Assembly (NCBI GenBank): GCA_016182785.1 | Contig: JACPFU010000012.1 | Span: 110,473-174,472 of the forward strand | Source: Lysobacterales bacterium | GTDB taxonomy: Bacteria; Pseudomonadota; Gammaproteobacteria; Xanthomonadales; Ahniellaceae | Direction of reading: 5' to 3' | Length of the DNA stretch: 64,000 nucleotides | Shown: positions 20,714-31,470 of the stretch, one piece after another | Position numbering within the stretch: the first letter of the stretch is position 1 | Layout of the letters: the number at the start of each line of letters is the position of its first letter | Translations under genes and position numbers: made by a program | Notes under the pieces: model-generated | Database searches by the model: none | The model's input: the letters and a program-made list of their open reading frames with translations, nothing else | What the model was told of the DNA's origin: nothing

Positions 20714-21589
20714 ATGACCCAGCCCATCGTTTCCGAACTGATCGACCTGCTGCAGTTGGAGCGGCTCGAAGTGAACCTGTTCCGCGGTGCCAGCCGCGAC
20801 ATCGGCACCAAGTACGTGTTTGGCGGGCAGGTGCTCGGCCAGGCGCTGTCGGCGGCGCAGCAGACGGTGCCGCGCGAGCGCGTGGTGCATTCGTTGCACG
20901 GCTATTTTCTGCGCGCCGGCGACATCAACGCACCGATCATCTACCAGGTCGAGGTGTCGCGCGACGGCAAGAGCTTTTCGACGCGGCGGGTGTCGGCGAT
21001 CCAGCACGGCCAGCTGATCTTTGGCCTCGCAGCCTCGTTCCAGGAACCCGAACCGGGCGTCGAGCACCAGCTGTCGATGCCGGACGTGCCGAAGCCCGAA
21101 GACCTGGAAGCACCGGGCGAGATCGCAGCCGACCGGCTCGAACAGGTGCCGGCGAAACTGCAGCGCTGGCTCACGCGCAAGGGCCCGTTCGAGTTCCGCC
21201 ACGTCTATCCGCGCGATGAGCTGAAGCCGCCGAAGCGGCCACCGCACCAGCACGTGTGGCTGAAGCTGGTCGATCGCATCGGTGACGACGCCGACCTGCA
21301 TCGCGCCATGCTCGCCTACTGCTCCGACTTCCACCTGATCGGCACCACTACCTTCCCGCATGGCATCTCCTACCTGCAAGACAACGTGATGATGGCGAGC
21401 CTGGACCACGCGATGTGGTTCCACCGCCCGTTCCGCATCGACGAATGGCTGCTGTATTCCTGCGACAGCCCGAGCGCGCAGGGCGCGCGCGGCCTCGCCC
21501 GCGGCAGCCTGTACACGCGCGACGGCGTGCTGGTTGCCTCGACCGCGCAGGAAGGGTTGATCCGCGTCGTCGAAGACGGAGCGCACTGA
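20714..21589 (+). CDS. tesB: Acyl-CoA thioesterase II
   Basis: Hydrolyses acyl-CoA to free fatty acid and CoA. The 291-residue product is a double hotdog protein; visible landmarks are [28 protein letters not shown], and the C-terminal [20 protein letters not shown] followed by [20 protein letters not shown]. Length fits E. coli TesB (286). A TAAACT hexamer ends eight bases before the ATG and no ribosome-binding site is present, hinting at a leaderless message. The stop overlaps the next start by one base. Confidence 0.94.
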   Translation: MTQPIVSELIDLLQLERLEVNLFRGASRDIGTKYVFGGQVLGQALSAAQQTVPRERVVHSLHGYFLRAGDINAPIIYQVEVSRDGKSFSTRRVSAIQHGQLIFGLAASFQEPEPGVEHQLSMPDVPKPEDLEAPGEIAADRLEQVPAKLQRWLTRKGPFEFRHVYPRDELKPPKRPPHQHVWLKLVDRIGDDADLHRAMLAYCSDFHLIGTTTFPHGISYLQDNVMMASLDHAMWFHRPFRIDEWLLYSCDSPSAQGARGLARGSLYTRDGVLVASTAQEGLIRVVEDGAH

Positions 21590-22100
21590 TGCGCCAGGTC
21601 TATGCCTCCCCGCGCGTCGAGAACGTGGACCGCGTCGAAGCCCTGCTCAACGAGGCCGGCATCGCCACGCGCGTGGTCAATCGCGACAAGCTGCAGCGCG
21701 GGCGCTTCCGCCGCTTCAGCTTTCAGGACCCGGGCCACGCCAAGGACTGGCCGGCAGTGCAGATCGTCGCGGCCGAAGACATGCCCAAGGCGCGCGAGAT
21801 GTTGCGCGCCGCCGGACTGATGGGCTCGACCCGACCCGACGTCGAGAACCCCATGCCGCGCTGGGAAGCACCGGGCAATGTGCCCGACCAGATGGCCATG
21901 CGCATGCGCCGGGTGGCAATGATCGGCGTCCTGTTCGCGTTGATCCTGCTGGCCTGGGCCTACAGCAGCGGCCAGCGCGCGCCGGCATCGGCACCGGCAC
22001 AGCCGGCGGCGACCGCACCGGCGGTTGCACCACCGGTCGAAGACAACACCGTGATCCTGCTCGACGACAGCGAGTCCGGCACTGCATCCGAATCCGAGGA

Positions 22101-22104
<4 letters not shown>
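21589..22104 (+). CDS. DUF2007 protein with one membrane helix
   Basis: A 171-residue protein coupled to tesB. The N-terminal ~75 residues ([20 protein letters not shown], then AGIATRVVN) match the DUF2007 putative signal-transducing fold. A single hydrophobic helix [17 protein letters not shown] lies near residues 107-123, followed by an Ala/Pro-rich stretch and an acidic tail [11 protein letters not shown]. Function is not known. Its TGA lies within the ATGA that begins kbl. Confidence 0.75.
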
Positions 22105-23303
<1,199 letters not shown>

Positions 23304-23322
23304 CTGCAAAGCGGAGTGAGCC

Positions 23323-23916
23323 ATGGCAAGGCCGCGCATCAAACCCGGCGAATTCAGCTATCGCGACTACCTGGCATGGCCGGAGAACGAGCGCTGGCAA
23401 CTGCTCGACGGTGTCGCCTACGCCATGGCGCCACCCTCGATCGCGCACCAGGCCGTGGTCTTCGAGCTGGCGCGACAGCTCGGCAACGCGCTCGAAGGCA
23501 AGCCCTGCCGCGCCTTCACCGGTCCGGTCGGCGTGCGCCTGCCGCGCGCGCAGGAAGCCGACGCATTCATCGACACCGTGTTCGAGCCGGACCTGGTCGT
23601 GGTCTGCGATCCCTCCAAGCTTGAACCACGCGGTATCCGCGGCGCGCCGGATCTCGTCATCGAGGTCCTGTCGCCAAGCACCGCCAGCTTCGATCTGGTC
23701 GAAAAGCGGCAACGCTACGACCGCGCCGGCGTGCGCGAGCTGTGGCTGATCGACCCGAGCAGCAGCGTGCTCACCGTCTACCGTCAACACGGCGAGCACT
23801 TCGACGCCCCCGATATCCGCCGCGCCGAAGGCGAGATCACGCTGACCGCGCTGCCCGAAATCACCCTTTACCTCGACTTCATGTCCGCGCTGCGCGAGCA
23901 GCCCGAACCGCTGTAG
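23323..23916 (+). CDS. Uma2/DUF820-family putative nuclease-fold protein
   Basis: A 197-residue PD-(D/E)xK-fold protein. The family motifs are present: YLAWPENERWQLLDGVAY, PDLVVVCDP, and the catalytic-like core PDLVIEVLSPSTASFD followed by KRQRYDRAGVRELWLIDP. Uma2 proteins are abundant in cyanobacteria and scattered in proteobacteria and their role is unknown. Here it has its own GGAG ribosome-binding site and a TACGCT -10-like hexamer upstream. No toxin or restriction partner is evident. Confidence 0.85.
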   Translation: MARPRIKPGEFSYRDYLAWPENERWQLLDGVAYAMAPPSIAHQAVVFELARQLGNALEGKPCRAFTGPVGVRLPRAQEADAFIDTVFEPDLVVVCDPSKLEPRGIRGAPDLVIEVLSPSTASFDLVEKRQRYDRAGVRELWLIDPSSSVLTVYRQHGEHFDAPDIRRAEGEITLTALPEITLYLDFMSALREQPEPL

Positions 23917-23930
23917 ACCGATCGGCAGCC

Positions 23931-24539
23931 ATGGCGATTCCTTGGCTCCTGCGCGTAGTCGGCCTGCTCTGCCTGGCGTCGCCGATCGCCGCGCAACAGC
24001 TCAGCTCGACCTTGCACGCACAGCCCGCGCCATGGTGGACACCGACGCAGCCGGTCGTATTGCGATTGACGCTGACCAATCTCGATGCCGAACCACGCCG
24101 ATACCAGATCGACTTTCTCGGTTTCGACCGAACCGCCGGACTGGTGAATGCGCTCACGCCCAGAGATGATTCCGCGGCCGGCCCGTTTGAACCGCGCTGC
24201 AGCGACATCGGCCCAACGCTGCACAACCTCACGTTCTGTCTGTCCACGCCGGTCGTAGCCGCAGGCGCGACCCACGTCGTCGAATTCGATGTGATCGCTT
24301 TTCCCAGCGCCCATGGCTGGCGGGACGGCCAGTTCGAGGTGTATCCGTTTCGGCCGGACTTCAGCTCGCTGGGCGCTGCGGCAACCCCGGTGCGGACGCC
24401 AGTGCAACGCTTCGCCTATGGTGTCCTGCCCACGGCGGGCGTGCCTGCCAGCACCGCCACGACACTTGCGCTACTGGCGCTGGCGATCCTGTTCGCGGCC
24501 CACATTTCCAGCCCTCGCCACAAGGATTCACTGCCATGA
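23931..24539 (+). CDS. Secreted protein with C-terminal membrane anchor, unknown
   Basis: A 202-residue protein with a signal peptide (WLLRVVGLLCLASPIAAQQ, cleavage near AAQ) and a mature part of beta-rich character (PVVLRLTLTNLDAEPRRYQI), resembling a small immunoglobulin-like domain. The C-terminus is a Pro-containing turn, a hydrophobic helix TTLALLALAILFAAHI, and a short basic tail. That tripartite end resembles sorting signals of the IPTL-CTERM kind, though the IPTL motif itself is only loosely matched (VLPTAGVP). The stop overlaps the OsmC start as ATGA. Confidence 0.55.
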   Translation: MAIPWLLRVVGLLCLASPIAAQQLSSTLHAQPAPWWTPTQPVVLRLTLTNLDAEPRRYQIDFLGFDRTAGLVNALTPRDDSAAGPFEPRCSDIGPTLHNLTFCLSTPVVAAGATHVVEFDVIAFPSAHGWRDGQFEVYPFRPDFSSLGAAATPVRTPVQRFAYGVLPTAGVPASTATTLALLALAILFAAHISSPRHKDSLP

Positions 24540-24994
24540 CCGACCACCGCATCACGCTCGACTGGGAACGCAACGACGCGACCTTCGAGCGCGGCAACTA
24601 TCCGAAGGACCACCGCGTGCGCTATCTCGGCGGGCAGACGCTCGGGGTTTCGGCCGCGGTGTCGTTTGGCGGCAACGCGACGCTGGCCGATCCCGAGCAG
24701 ATGCTGCTGTCGGCGCTGTCGAGCTGCCACCTGCTGACCTTCCTCGCCGTCGCCGCGAACCGCGGCTTCATCGTCGATGCCTACGCCGACGACGCCGAAT
24801 GCGAACTCGGCAAGAACGCCGAGGGCGCGATGGCGGTGGTCGTCGCCACGCTGCGTCCCACGGTGCGCTTTGCCGGCGACAGGCAACCCACCGACGCCGA
24901 GTTCCGCGCGCTGCACGACCGCGCGCACAAGGGCTGCTTCATCGGCCAGTCGGTGAAGACCGAAGTGCGCATCGAACCGGTGCTGCAGGCGTAA
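24536..24994 (+). CDS. OsmC/Ohr-family peroxidase
   Basis: A 152-residue thiol peroxidase of the OsmC family. The two redox cysteines are in LSSCHLLTFLAVAANRG and the later KGCFIGQSVKTE, the spacing expected for OsmC/YhfA-like proteins, and the catalytic Glu/Arg region is NYPKDHRVRYLGGQTL. The protein would reduce organic hydroperoxides in the cytoplasm. The start is coupled (ATGA) to the preceding secreted protein gene, an odd pairing. A large palindromic repeat follows directly after the stop. Confidence 0.88.
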   Translation: MTDHRITLDWERNDATFERGNYPKDHRVRYLGGQTLGVSAAVSFGGNATLADPEQMLLSALSSCHLLTFLAVAANRGFIVDAYADDAECELGKNAEGAMAVVVATLRPTVRFAGDRQPTDAEFRALHDRAHKGCFIGQSVKTEVRIEPVLQA

Positions 24995-25004
24995 GGTCAA
25001 GAAC

Positions 25005-25091
25005 GAAAAACGGGGTCAGAGTCCATTTCCTGCGAGCGCAACTTGGGGCCAGCCTGGTGCGGCTCGGAAATGGACTCTGACCCCGTTTTTC
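25005..25091. repeat. GGGGTCAGA palindromic repeat, copy 1
   Basis: Two perfect 26-base inverted arms (25005-25030 and 25066-25091) with core CGGGGTCAGAGTCCATTTCC flank a 35-base centre that can itself fold. The same arm core with two changes occurs at 60415-60440. Palindromes with this core are known to me as abundant REP-like elements in proteobacteria, probably moved by Y1-type transposases. It lies 11 bases after the OsmC stop and may also terminate transcription in both directions. Confidence 0.85.
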
Positions 25092-25211
25092 GACCTCGTT
25101 TTTCGGCGCCGCCGCTTGACCCGAAGGGCGCACGGGACTCCAATGTCGGCCAGGCGCCAGGTGCGCGGCGGGCTTGCGCGCAGGCGCCCTTTGCCACCGT
25201 GGAGGACCGCC

Positions 25212-26315
25212 ATGCGCCAGTCTTCGCTTCCTGCATCGATCACCTGCGCGCTCGTCGCCGCGGGTGTCCTGATCTTCGGCCACCCGGCGCTCGCACAGGA
25301 CTGCAACTGCAGCCACTTGGACCAGCCGGTCGCGTGCCCGCCCGGCGTCGGTCCGAACGGGCGCAGCGTCGAGTTTGTTTCCGGCGGCACGCGCTGGATG
25401 ACGCAGGACGGCCGCAGCGTGCTCATCAGCCAGTCCGAGTTCCCGCCCTGCGCACCGCCGGCACCGCCCGCGGAAACACCGGTGCCGACACCGACCGCAC
25501 CCGACCCAACCCCGCCGGCGCCCGCGGACCCGACGCCCCCGCCCACACCGACCAACCCGCCTCCGACCACGCCGCAGCATCCGGACACGCCACGCGCGCC
25601 GGCAACACCCGACACGCCGCCGAGCTTCGGCACCCCGCCACGCACCCGCGAGCGCACGCCGCCGCCGCTGCCTCCGCCCGGCGTGCCGCCGATCAGCGGT
25701 CCGACCCCGCCCTACGGCCCGCCTGCTCAGCCCAGCCATCGCGATGGCATCGCCATGGTTGCGACCGAGTGCTTCTACCCGACCGGCAAGCTCAGCGTGC
25801 ATCTGGTCGATGAGGACACGCACAGCACGATCCTGTTCGGCAACACGCGCACCTTCACCAGCCTCGACGACATCATCGCCCAGCTCAGTGGCATGGTCGC
25901 ACCCCGCTACGACCCGCTCGCGATCTGCGGGCGCTGCATCCAGACGCTGGAGATCTGGGGCCACGGCGATACCGGTGGTGGCTACCTCAGCTTCGGCCAG
26001 GAACAGGCGATCATCGGCGACAACACGGCGCTGCTGCCCGACGCCGACGCCAAGCTCGCCGCGCTCGGTGCGCTGATGTGCGCCGGCGGCAGCATCGTGA
26101 TGAACGAATGCAATGCCGGCGCCAACGATCGCGGCACCATGGCGCTGCAGCTGATGGCCGACCGCGTCGGTGTTCCGGTATCCGGCGCCACCGGCAAGCT
26201 CAAGGGCTGCCGCGTCTTCGGCGGACTGCTGACCGGGTACAAGCAGATGCAGCCGGGACCGAACGCGACCACGCCGCGCGACCGCCCGCCGCGCGCGATC
26301 GACGCCGGCCACTGA
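25212..26315 (+). CDS. Secreted proline-rich protein with DUF4347/caspase-like C-terminal domain
   Basis: A 367-residue protein. A signal peptide (LPASITCALVAAGVLIFG, cleavage near ALA-QD) precedes a small Cys-containing region, a long proline/threonine linker (residues ~85-170), and a globular C-terminal domain of ~190 residues. That domain has TLEIWGHGDTGGGYLSFG, then GGSIVMNECNAGANDRG and VPVSGATGKLKG. The spacing of a His-Gly strand end and a Cys after a second strand matches DUF4347 and other caspase-fold proteins, where His and Cys would be catalytic. The ATG at 25212 has a GGAGG ribosome-binding site. A secreted cysteine-protease-like or pseudo-enzyme role is inferred; the substrate is unknown. 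Confidence 0.6.
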   Translation: MRQSSLPASITCALVAAGVLIFGHPALAQDCNCSHLDQPVACPPGVGPNGRSVEFVSGGTRWMTQDGRSVLISQSEFPPCAPPAPPAETPVPTPTAPDPTPPAPADPTPPPTPTNPPPTTPQHPDTPRAPATPDTPPSFGTPPRTRERTPPPLPPPGVPPISGPTPPYGPPAQPSHRDGIAMVATECFYPTGKLSVHLVDEDTHSTILFGNTRTFTSLDDIIAQLSGMVAPRYDPLAICGRCIQTLEIWGHGDTGGGYLSFGQEQAIIGDNTALLPDADAKLAALGALMCAGGSIVMNECNAGANDRGTMALQLMADRVGVPVSGATGKLKGCRVFGGLLTGYKQMQPGPNATTPRDRPPRAIDAGH

Positions 26316-26388
26316 CTGCAATCGTATGCGCGCGTTGCCGCGATCGCGGGCGCGCTACGCTCGCCGCATTCCCGAATGAACGAGTGGC

Positions 26389-27852
26389 ATGAGCGCACGA
26401 CCCGCTTCCCTGTTGGTGATTTTCGGCGCGACCGGCGATCTTGCCCAGCGCATGTTGTTGCCGTCGATGTATGGCCTGTATCGCGATGGGCTGCTGCCCG
26501 CGGACTTCCGCATCCTCGGCACCGCGCGCAGCGAACTCGATGACGACGCGTTCCGCGCCAGCGTCGCCGAGGCGCTGGACCGGCGCGTCGCCGCCGGCGA
26601 CCGCGACGAGGCCTCGGTCCAGCGCTTCCTCGCGGCCGTGCATTACCAGGCAGCGGCGATTGATGACGCCGCGGCGGCGCAGGCGCTCGGCGCGCGCATC
26701 CAGTCGCTGCGCAGCGGCGATGTCGTCTATCACCTGTCGACCGCGCCGCGCTTCTACGCGCCGATCTGCGCACTGCTCGGCGCCGTCGGCCTGGCCGGGC
26801 CGGGCACGCGGGTGATGCTGGAGAAACCGATCGGCCATGACCTGGCGAGCGCGATCGCGATCAACGACGGCGTGACCCGCGTGTTCGACGAGGCGCGCGT
26901 GTTCCGCGTCGACCACTACCTCGGCAAGGAAGGCGTGCAGAACCTGCTCGCGCTGCGCTTCGGCAACGCGCTGTTCGAGCCGCTGTGGAATGCGCGCCAT
27001 GTCGAGCAGGTGCAGATCACCGTCGCCGAGACCATCGGCGTCGAGGGCCGCGGCGACTACTACGACCATTCCGGCGCCAGCCGCGACATGCTGCAGAACC
27101 ACCTGCTGCAGTTGCTTTGCCTGACCGCGATGGAGCCGCCGGCGCATTTCGACCCGAGCGCGGTGCGCGACGAGAAACTGAAGGTGCTGCGCTCGTTGCG
27201 ACCGATCACGGCGGCCGAGGTTGCCAGCCACAGCGTCGCCGGCCAGTACAGCGCCGGCGCGGTCGAAGCCATCGCCGTGCCCGGCTATCGCGATGAACTC
27301 GGGCGCGGCAGCGACACCGAAACCTACATCGCGCTGCGTGCGCACATCGACAACTGGCGCTGGTCGGGCGTGCCGTTCTACCTGCGCACCGGCAAACGCA
27401 TGCCGCGCCGTTGCACCGAGATCTACCTGCAGTTTCGCGCGGTGCCGCATTCGATCTTCAAGGGCAGCGGCGCGCGCATGAACCCGAACGCGCTGATCAT
27501 CAAGCTGCAGCCCGAGGAACAGATCGAACTCACGCTGATGCACAAGGTGCCCTGGCTGGATCGCAGCGGCCTCAAGCTGTCCCAGGTCACGCTCGACCTC
27601 GATGTGCACGACGCCTTTGCGCAGACCCGCCGCCGCCTCGCCTACGAGCGCCTGTACCTGGACGCGATCGAGGGCAACGGCACCCTGTTCGTGCGCCGCG
27701 ACGAAACCGAGGCCGCCTGGCAGTGGATCGACGGCATTCTCGACGGTTGGCGCGCGCAGGGCGTCACGCCCAAGGCCTATCCGGCCGGCACCTGGGGCCC
27801 GAGCAGCTCGGTCGCGCTGACCGAGCGCCATGGCCACAGCTGGCGCGAATGA
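26389..27852 (+). CDS. zwf: Glucose-6-phosphate 1-dehydrogenase
   Basis: Oxidises glucose-6-phosphate to 6-phosphogluconolactone with NAD(P)+, feeding the Entner-Doudoroff route. The 487-residue product has the nucleotide-binding FGATGDLAQRMLLPSMYGL, the EKPIGHD motif and the active-site signature RVDHYLGKEGVQNLLALRFGN given here in part, with the catalytic His two residues on. It heads a five-gene string zwf-pgl-edd-glk-eda with gaps of 1-3 bases or overlaps, so all are probably one transcript. Confidence 0.97.
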   Translation: MSARPASLLVIFGATGDLAQRMLLPSMYGLYRDGLLPADFRILGTARSELDDDAFRASVAEALDRRVAAGDRDEASVQRFLAAVHYQAAAIDDAAAAQALGARIQSLRSGDVVYHLSTAPRFYAPICALLGAVGLAGPGTRVMLEKPIGHDLASAIAINDGVTRVFDEARVFRVDHYLGKEGVQNLLALRFGNALFEPLWNARHVEQVQITVAETIGVEGRGDYYDHSGASRDMLQNHLLQLLCLTAMEPPAHFDPSAVRDEKLKVLRSLRPITAAEVASHSVAGQYSAGAVEAIAVPGYRDELGRGSDTETYIALRAHIDNWRWSGVPFYLRTGKRMPRRCTEIYLQFRAVPHSIFKGSGARMNPNALIIKLQPEEQIELTLMHKVPWLDRSGLKLSQVTLDLDVHDAFAQTRRRLAYERLYLDAIEGNGTLFVRRDETEAAWQWIDGILDGWRAQGVTPKAYPAGTWGPSSSVALTERHGHSWRE

Positions 27853-27853
27853 G

Positions 27854-28615
27854 ATGAACCGCGCGACCATGGCCTGGACCACGTTCGACTACGCCAACAC
27901 CGACCAGCTCGCCGCCGCCTGTGCGGCGCGCATCGATGCCGAACTCGACATCGCGCTGCGCGAACGCGGCGCCGCCCTGCTCGCACTCGCCGGTGGCCGC
28001 ACCTCGCCGCCGGTGTTCCGCCGCCTCGCGGTGCAGTTCCGTGACTGGTCGCGGGTGACGATCCTGCCGAGCGACGAGCGCTGGGTAGCGGCCGATCATC
28101 CCGACTGCAATCTGCGCCAGATGCGCGAGGCCTTCGCCGGGGCCGAGGGCATCCGCTGGCTGTCGCTGGTGCCGGCGCTGCCGCAGGGCGAAGCGAGCGC
28201 AGCGTTCGCGAACGGGGCGCTGGCGCCGTATCCGCAGCCGTTCGACGTGTGCATGCTCGGCATGGGGGCCGATGGCCATTTCGCGTCGCTGTTCCCGGGC
28301 GCACCCACACTCGCCGAGGCGTTGTCGCCAACGCAAACCAGCGCCGCGCTGCCGATCCTGCCCGACCCGATGCCCGCCGCCGGCCCGCATGCACGCGTGA
28401 GCCTGACGCTCACGCGCATCCTGAACTCGCGGCGCCTGCTGCTCGTGATCAGCGGCCACGACAAGCGTGCCGTGCTTGAACGTGCGATCGCATCCGTTCG
28501 CCCTGAGCCCGTCGAAGGGCGCGGCGAAGACGCGGGCGCGAACGGTGCCGCGTTGCCGGTTGCGGCCCTGCTTGCGGCGGCGCATCCTGCCGCTGAAATC
28601 CACTGGAGCCCGTGA
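27854..28615 (+). CDS. pgl: 6-phosphogluconolactonase with repeat-derived insert
   Basis: Hydrolyses 6-phosphogluconolactone. The 253-residue product has [33 protein letters not shown] and the [14 protein letters not shown] signature. Near the C-terminus the sequence [17 protein letters not shown] is an in-frame insertion created by a dispersed palindromic element (28494-28520); after it the normal ending [20 protein letters not shown] resumes. The insert sits in a loop before the last strand and probably leaves the enzyme active. The gene starts one base after the zwf stop; the edd ATG shares its stop. Confidence 0.92.
   Translation: MNRATMAWTTFDYANTDQLAAACAARIDAELDIALRERGAALLALAGGRTSPPVFRRLAVQFRDWSRVTILPSDERWVAADHPDCNLRQMREAFAGAEGIRWLSLVPALPQGEASAAFANGALAPYPQPFDVCMLGMGADGHFASLFPGAPTLAEALSPTQTSAALPILPDPMPAAGPHARVSLTLTRILNSRRLLLVISGHDKRAVLERAIASVRPEPVEGRGEDAGANGAALPVAALLAAAHPAAEIHWSP
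28494..28520. repeat. Dispersed CCCTGAGCC/GTCGAAGGG element inside pgl
   Basis: The 27-base stretch CCGTTCGCCCTGAGCCCGTC followed by GAAGGGC, with a CGCCCT/AGGGCG stem, is a well-known interspersed palindromic sequence of proteobacterial genomes. Here it is carried in frame within the 3' part of pgl, encoding RPEPVEG. Only one copy was noticed in the window. Confidence 0.7.
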
Positions 28616-30435
28616 TGAACCTGCATCCGGTCACGGCGCGCGTCACTGCGCGCATCCGCGCGCGCAGCCTGTCGTTGCGCGCTGCCTACCTGGCCCGCAT
28701 CGACGCGGCACGCGAACACGGCAGCGCGCGCGCCAAGCTCGGCTGCGGCAACCTCGCGCATGCGTTCGCGGCCTCGGGACCGGACAAGGCGGCGCTGCGC
28801 GGCACGCGCGGCGCCAACATCGGCATCGTCACCGCCTACAACGACATGCTCAGTGCACACGAGCCGCTGAAGCATTATCCGGAGCTGGTGAAGATGGCCG
28901 CGCGCGGTGTCGGCGCCAGCGCCCAGGTCGCCGGCGGCGTGCCGGCGATGTGCGATGGCGTCACCCAGGGCCGCATCGGCATGGAGCTGTCGTTGTTCTC
29001 GCGCGACGTGATCGCGCAGGCCACCGCGATCGCGCTGTCGCACGACATGTTCGATGGCGCGCTGCTGCTCGGCGTCTGCGACAAGATCGTGCCCGGCCTG
29101 TTGATCGGAGCGCTCTCGTTCGGTCACCTGCCGATGATCCTGGTGCCGGCCGGGCCGATGCCTTCGGGACTGCCGAATGCCGAGAAGGCGCGCGTGCGCC
29201 AGGCCTATGCCGAGGGCAAGGCGACGCGCGAACAACTGCTGGAAGCGGAAGCCGCCTCGTATCACAGCCCCGGCACCTGCACCTTCTACGGCACCGCGAA
29301 CTCGAACCAGATGCTGGTCGAGGTGATGGGCCTGCACATGCCCGGCAGCGCCTTCGTGAACCCGGGCACGCCGTTGCGCGACGCGCTCACCGTCGCTGCC
29401 GCCGAGCGCGTCTGCGCGATCACCGCGCTCGGCGATGTCTACACACCGATCGGCCACACCATCGACGAGCGCGCGATCGTGAATGCGATGGTCGGCCTCG
29501 CCGCAACCGGTGGCTCGACCAACCACGCCATCCATCTGGTCGCGATCGCCCGCGCCGCCGGCCTGCTCATCGACTGGGACGATCTCGACGAACTCAGCCG
29601 CGCCACGCCGCTGCTGACGCGCATCTATCCGAACGGCGAAGGCGACGTGAACCACTTCCACGCCGCCGGCGGGCTCGGCTTCGTGATCCGCGAACTGCTC
29701 GATGCCGGATTGCTGCATGCCGACATCCGCTGCGTGCACGGTGGCACCCTGCACGACCAGGCCTGGGAGCCGCTGCTGGAGGACCGGAAGCTGCGCTGGC
29801 GCGATCCGCCGCTGGCCTCGCTCGACCCCGGCATCCTGCGCGGCGTCGCCGCACCGTTCGATGCCGAGGGCGGAATGCGCCGACTCACCGGCAATCTCGG
29901 CCGCGCCATCGTCAAGGTCTCCGCGGTGAAGCCCGAACATCGCCGCATCGAGGCGCCGGCGCGCGTGTTCGATTCGCAGGACGCGCTGCTCGCTGCGTTC
30001 AAGGCCGGCGAACTCACGGGTGACTTCGTCGCGGTGATCCGCGCCCAGGGCCCGCGAGCGAACGGCATGCCCGAGCTGCACAAGCTGACGCCGACGCTCG
30101 GTGTGCTGCAAGACCGCGGCCAGCGCGTCGCCCTGCTCACCGACGGCCGCATGTCCGGCGCCTCGGGCAAGGTGCTGGCGGCGATCCACGTGTCGCCGGA
30201 GGCGATCTGCGGCGGCACCATCGCGAAGCTGCACGACGGCGATCTGATCACGATCGACGCCGAGGCCGGCAGCATGGACGTGTGCGTCGCTGCCGCGACC
30301 CTCGCCGCGCGCGCACCGGCCCGCTTCGACCTGGTCGCGAACCGCGTCGGGCTCGGTCGCGAGCTGTTTGGCAACCTGCGCGCGCACGTCGGCAGCGCCG
30401 AACAGGGTGCCTGCGCGCTGTTCACGGACCACTGA
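28615..30435 (+). CDS. edd: Phosphogluconate dehydratase
   Basis: A [4Fe-4S] dehydratase turning 6-phosphogluconate into KDPG. The 606-residue product matches the E. coli enzyme (603) and the IlvD/Edd signatures: [31 protein letters not shown], a second Cys in [13 protein letters not shown], and [17 protein letters not shown], plus [21 protein letters not shown]. Cysteines expected as cluster ligands are present. A GTG one codon upstream is an alternative start. The ATG overlaps the pgl stop (TGATG). Confidence 0.96.
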   Translation: MNLHPVTARVTARIRARSLSLRAAYLARIDAAREHGSARAKLGCGNLAHAFAASGPDKAALRGTRGANIGIVTAYNDMLSAHEPLKHYPELVKMAARGVGASAQVAGGVPAMCDGVTQGRIGMELSLFSRDVIAQATAIALSHDMFDGALLLGVCDKIVPGLLIGALSFGHLPMILVPAGPMPSGLPNAEKARVRQAYAEGKATREQLLEAEAASYHSPGTCTFYGTANSNQMLVEVMGLHMPGSAFVNPGTPLRDALTVAAAERVCAITALGDVYTPIGHTIDERAIVNAMVGLAATGGSTNHAIHLVAIARAAGLLIDWDDLDELSRATPLLTRIYPNGEGDVNHFHAAGGLGFVIRELLDAGLLHADIRCVHGGTLHDQAWEPLLEDRKLRWRDPPLASLDPGILRGVAAPFDAEGGMRRLTGNLGRAIVKVSAVKPEHRRIEAPARVFDSQDALLAAFKAGELTGDFVAVIRAQGPRANGMPELHKLTPTLGVLQDRGQRVALLTDGRMSGASGKVLAAIHVSPEAICGGTIAKLHDGDLITIDAEAGSMDVCVAAATLAARAPARFDLVANRVGLGRELFGNLRAHVGSAEQGACALFTDH

Positions 30436-30438
30436 ACG

Positions 30439-31470
30439 ATGCGCACGAATTCGCTCGCGATGGTCGCCGACATCGGCGGCACCAATGCCCGCTTCGCGCT
30501 GACCGACCTGGCCGCGCCGCAGCCGCAGTTGCTGCAACAGCAGTCGCTGCGCAATGCCGAGTTCGCCAGCCTGCAGCACGCCGCCGAGCACTATCTGGCG
30601 CAGGTCGGCGCGAAGCCGGGTCGCGCCGCGATCGCCGTCGCCTGCCCGGTCGGCAGCGACGAAATCCGCCTGACCAATCGCGCCTGGTCGTTCAGCCGGC
30701 GCGAACTGCAGCGGCGTCTGCAGCTCGAACGCCTGCACCTGCTGAACGACTTCGGCGCAGTGGCCTGGGCCGTGCCCGCGCTCGCCGACGGCGATCTCGT
30801 GACCTTGCACGGCGCGCACGATGCGCCGTTGTCTGGCCCGGTCAGCGTGCTCGGCCCCGGTACCGGGCTTGGCGTCGCGATGCTGGTCGGTGACGCAGCC
30901 CGCGGCTGGCAGGTGGTCGAAACCGAGGGCGGGCACGTCAGCTTCGCCGCACTCGGCGACGAGGAACAGGCGATCGCGCGCTGGATGACCGCGAAGTTCG
31001 GTCGCGTCTCCAACGAGCGCCTGCTGTGCGGCGCCGGCCTGTCGCATATCGACGGTGCGCTCGCCGCCGGCGACGACCTCAGTTCGGCGCTCGATGCGCG
31101 CGCGCAGTTCCGCGATCCGGCCGCGATCGTCGAGGCCGCGCTCGACGGCCATGACCTGATCGCGCGGCGCACGCTGGCGCGCTTCTGCGCGGTGCTCGGC
31201 AGTGTTGCCGGCGATGCCGCGCTGATTCACGGCGCGCGCACGGTGATGATCGCCGGCGGCATCGTGCCGCGCTTCCTGCCGTTCCTGCGCTCGAGTGCGT
31301 TCCGCGAACGATTCCTGGCCAAGGGCCGCTTCGCTGCCTGGCTCGAATCGGTCACCATCCGCGTCATCACCCACCCGAACCCCGGGCTGCTCGGCGCGGC
31401 GATGGCATTGCGCGCCGCGACGCGCGACGATGCAGGTGCGGCCACCGCCGCACAACGGAGCAGCGCATGA
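30439..31470 (+). CDS. glk: Glucokinase
   Basis: ATP-dependent glucose kinase of the ROK-unrelated bacterial Glk family, 343 residues. The phosphate-1 motif is [15 protein letters not shown], the catalytic region [15 protein letters not shown] contains the base Asp, and [11 protein letters not shown] is the phosphate-2 motif; [16 protein letters not shown] and LCGAGLSHI are further signatures. It supplies glucose-6-phosphate directly to the zwf-encoded enzyme of the same operon. Its stop overlaps the eda start (ATGA). Confidence 0.95.
   Translation: MRTNSLAMVADIGGTNARFALTDLAAPQPQLLQQQSLRNAEFASLQHAAEHYLAQVGAKPGRAAIAVACPVGSDEIRLTNRAWSFSRRELQRRLQLERLHLLNDFGAVAWAVPALADGDLVTLHGAHDAPLSGPVSVLGPGTGLGVAMLVGDAARGWQVVETEGGHVSFAALGDEEQAIARWMTAKFGRVSNERLLCGAGLSHIDGALAAGDDLSSALDARAQFRDPAAIVEAALDGHDLIARRTLARFCAVLGSVAGDAALIHGARTVMIAGGIVPRFLPFLRSSAFRERFLAKGRFAAWLESVTIRVITHPNPGLLGAAMALRAATRDDAGAATAAQRSSA

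Noticed and set aside
28096..31455. A 1119-codon minus-strand open frame opposite edd-glk
   Set aside because: It is a shadow of edd and glk; the translation is repetitive Arg/Gln/His/Ala with no recognisable domain.
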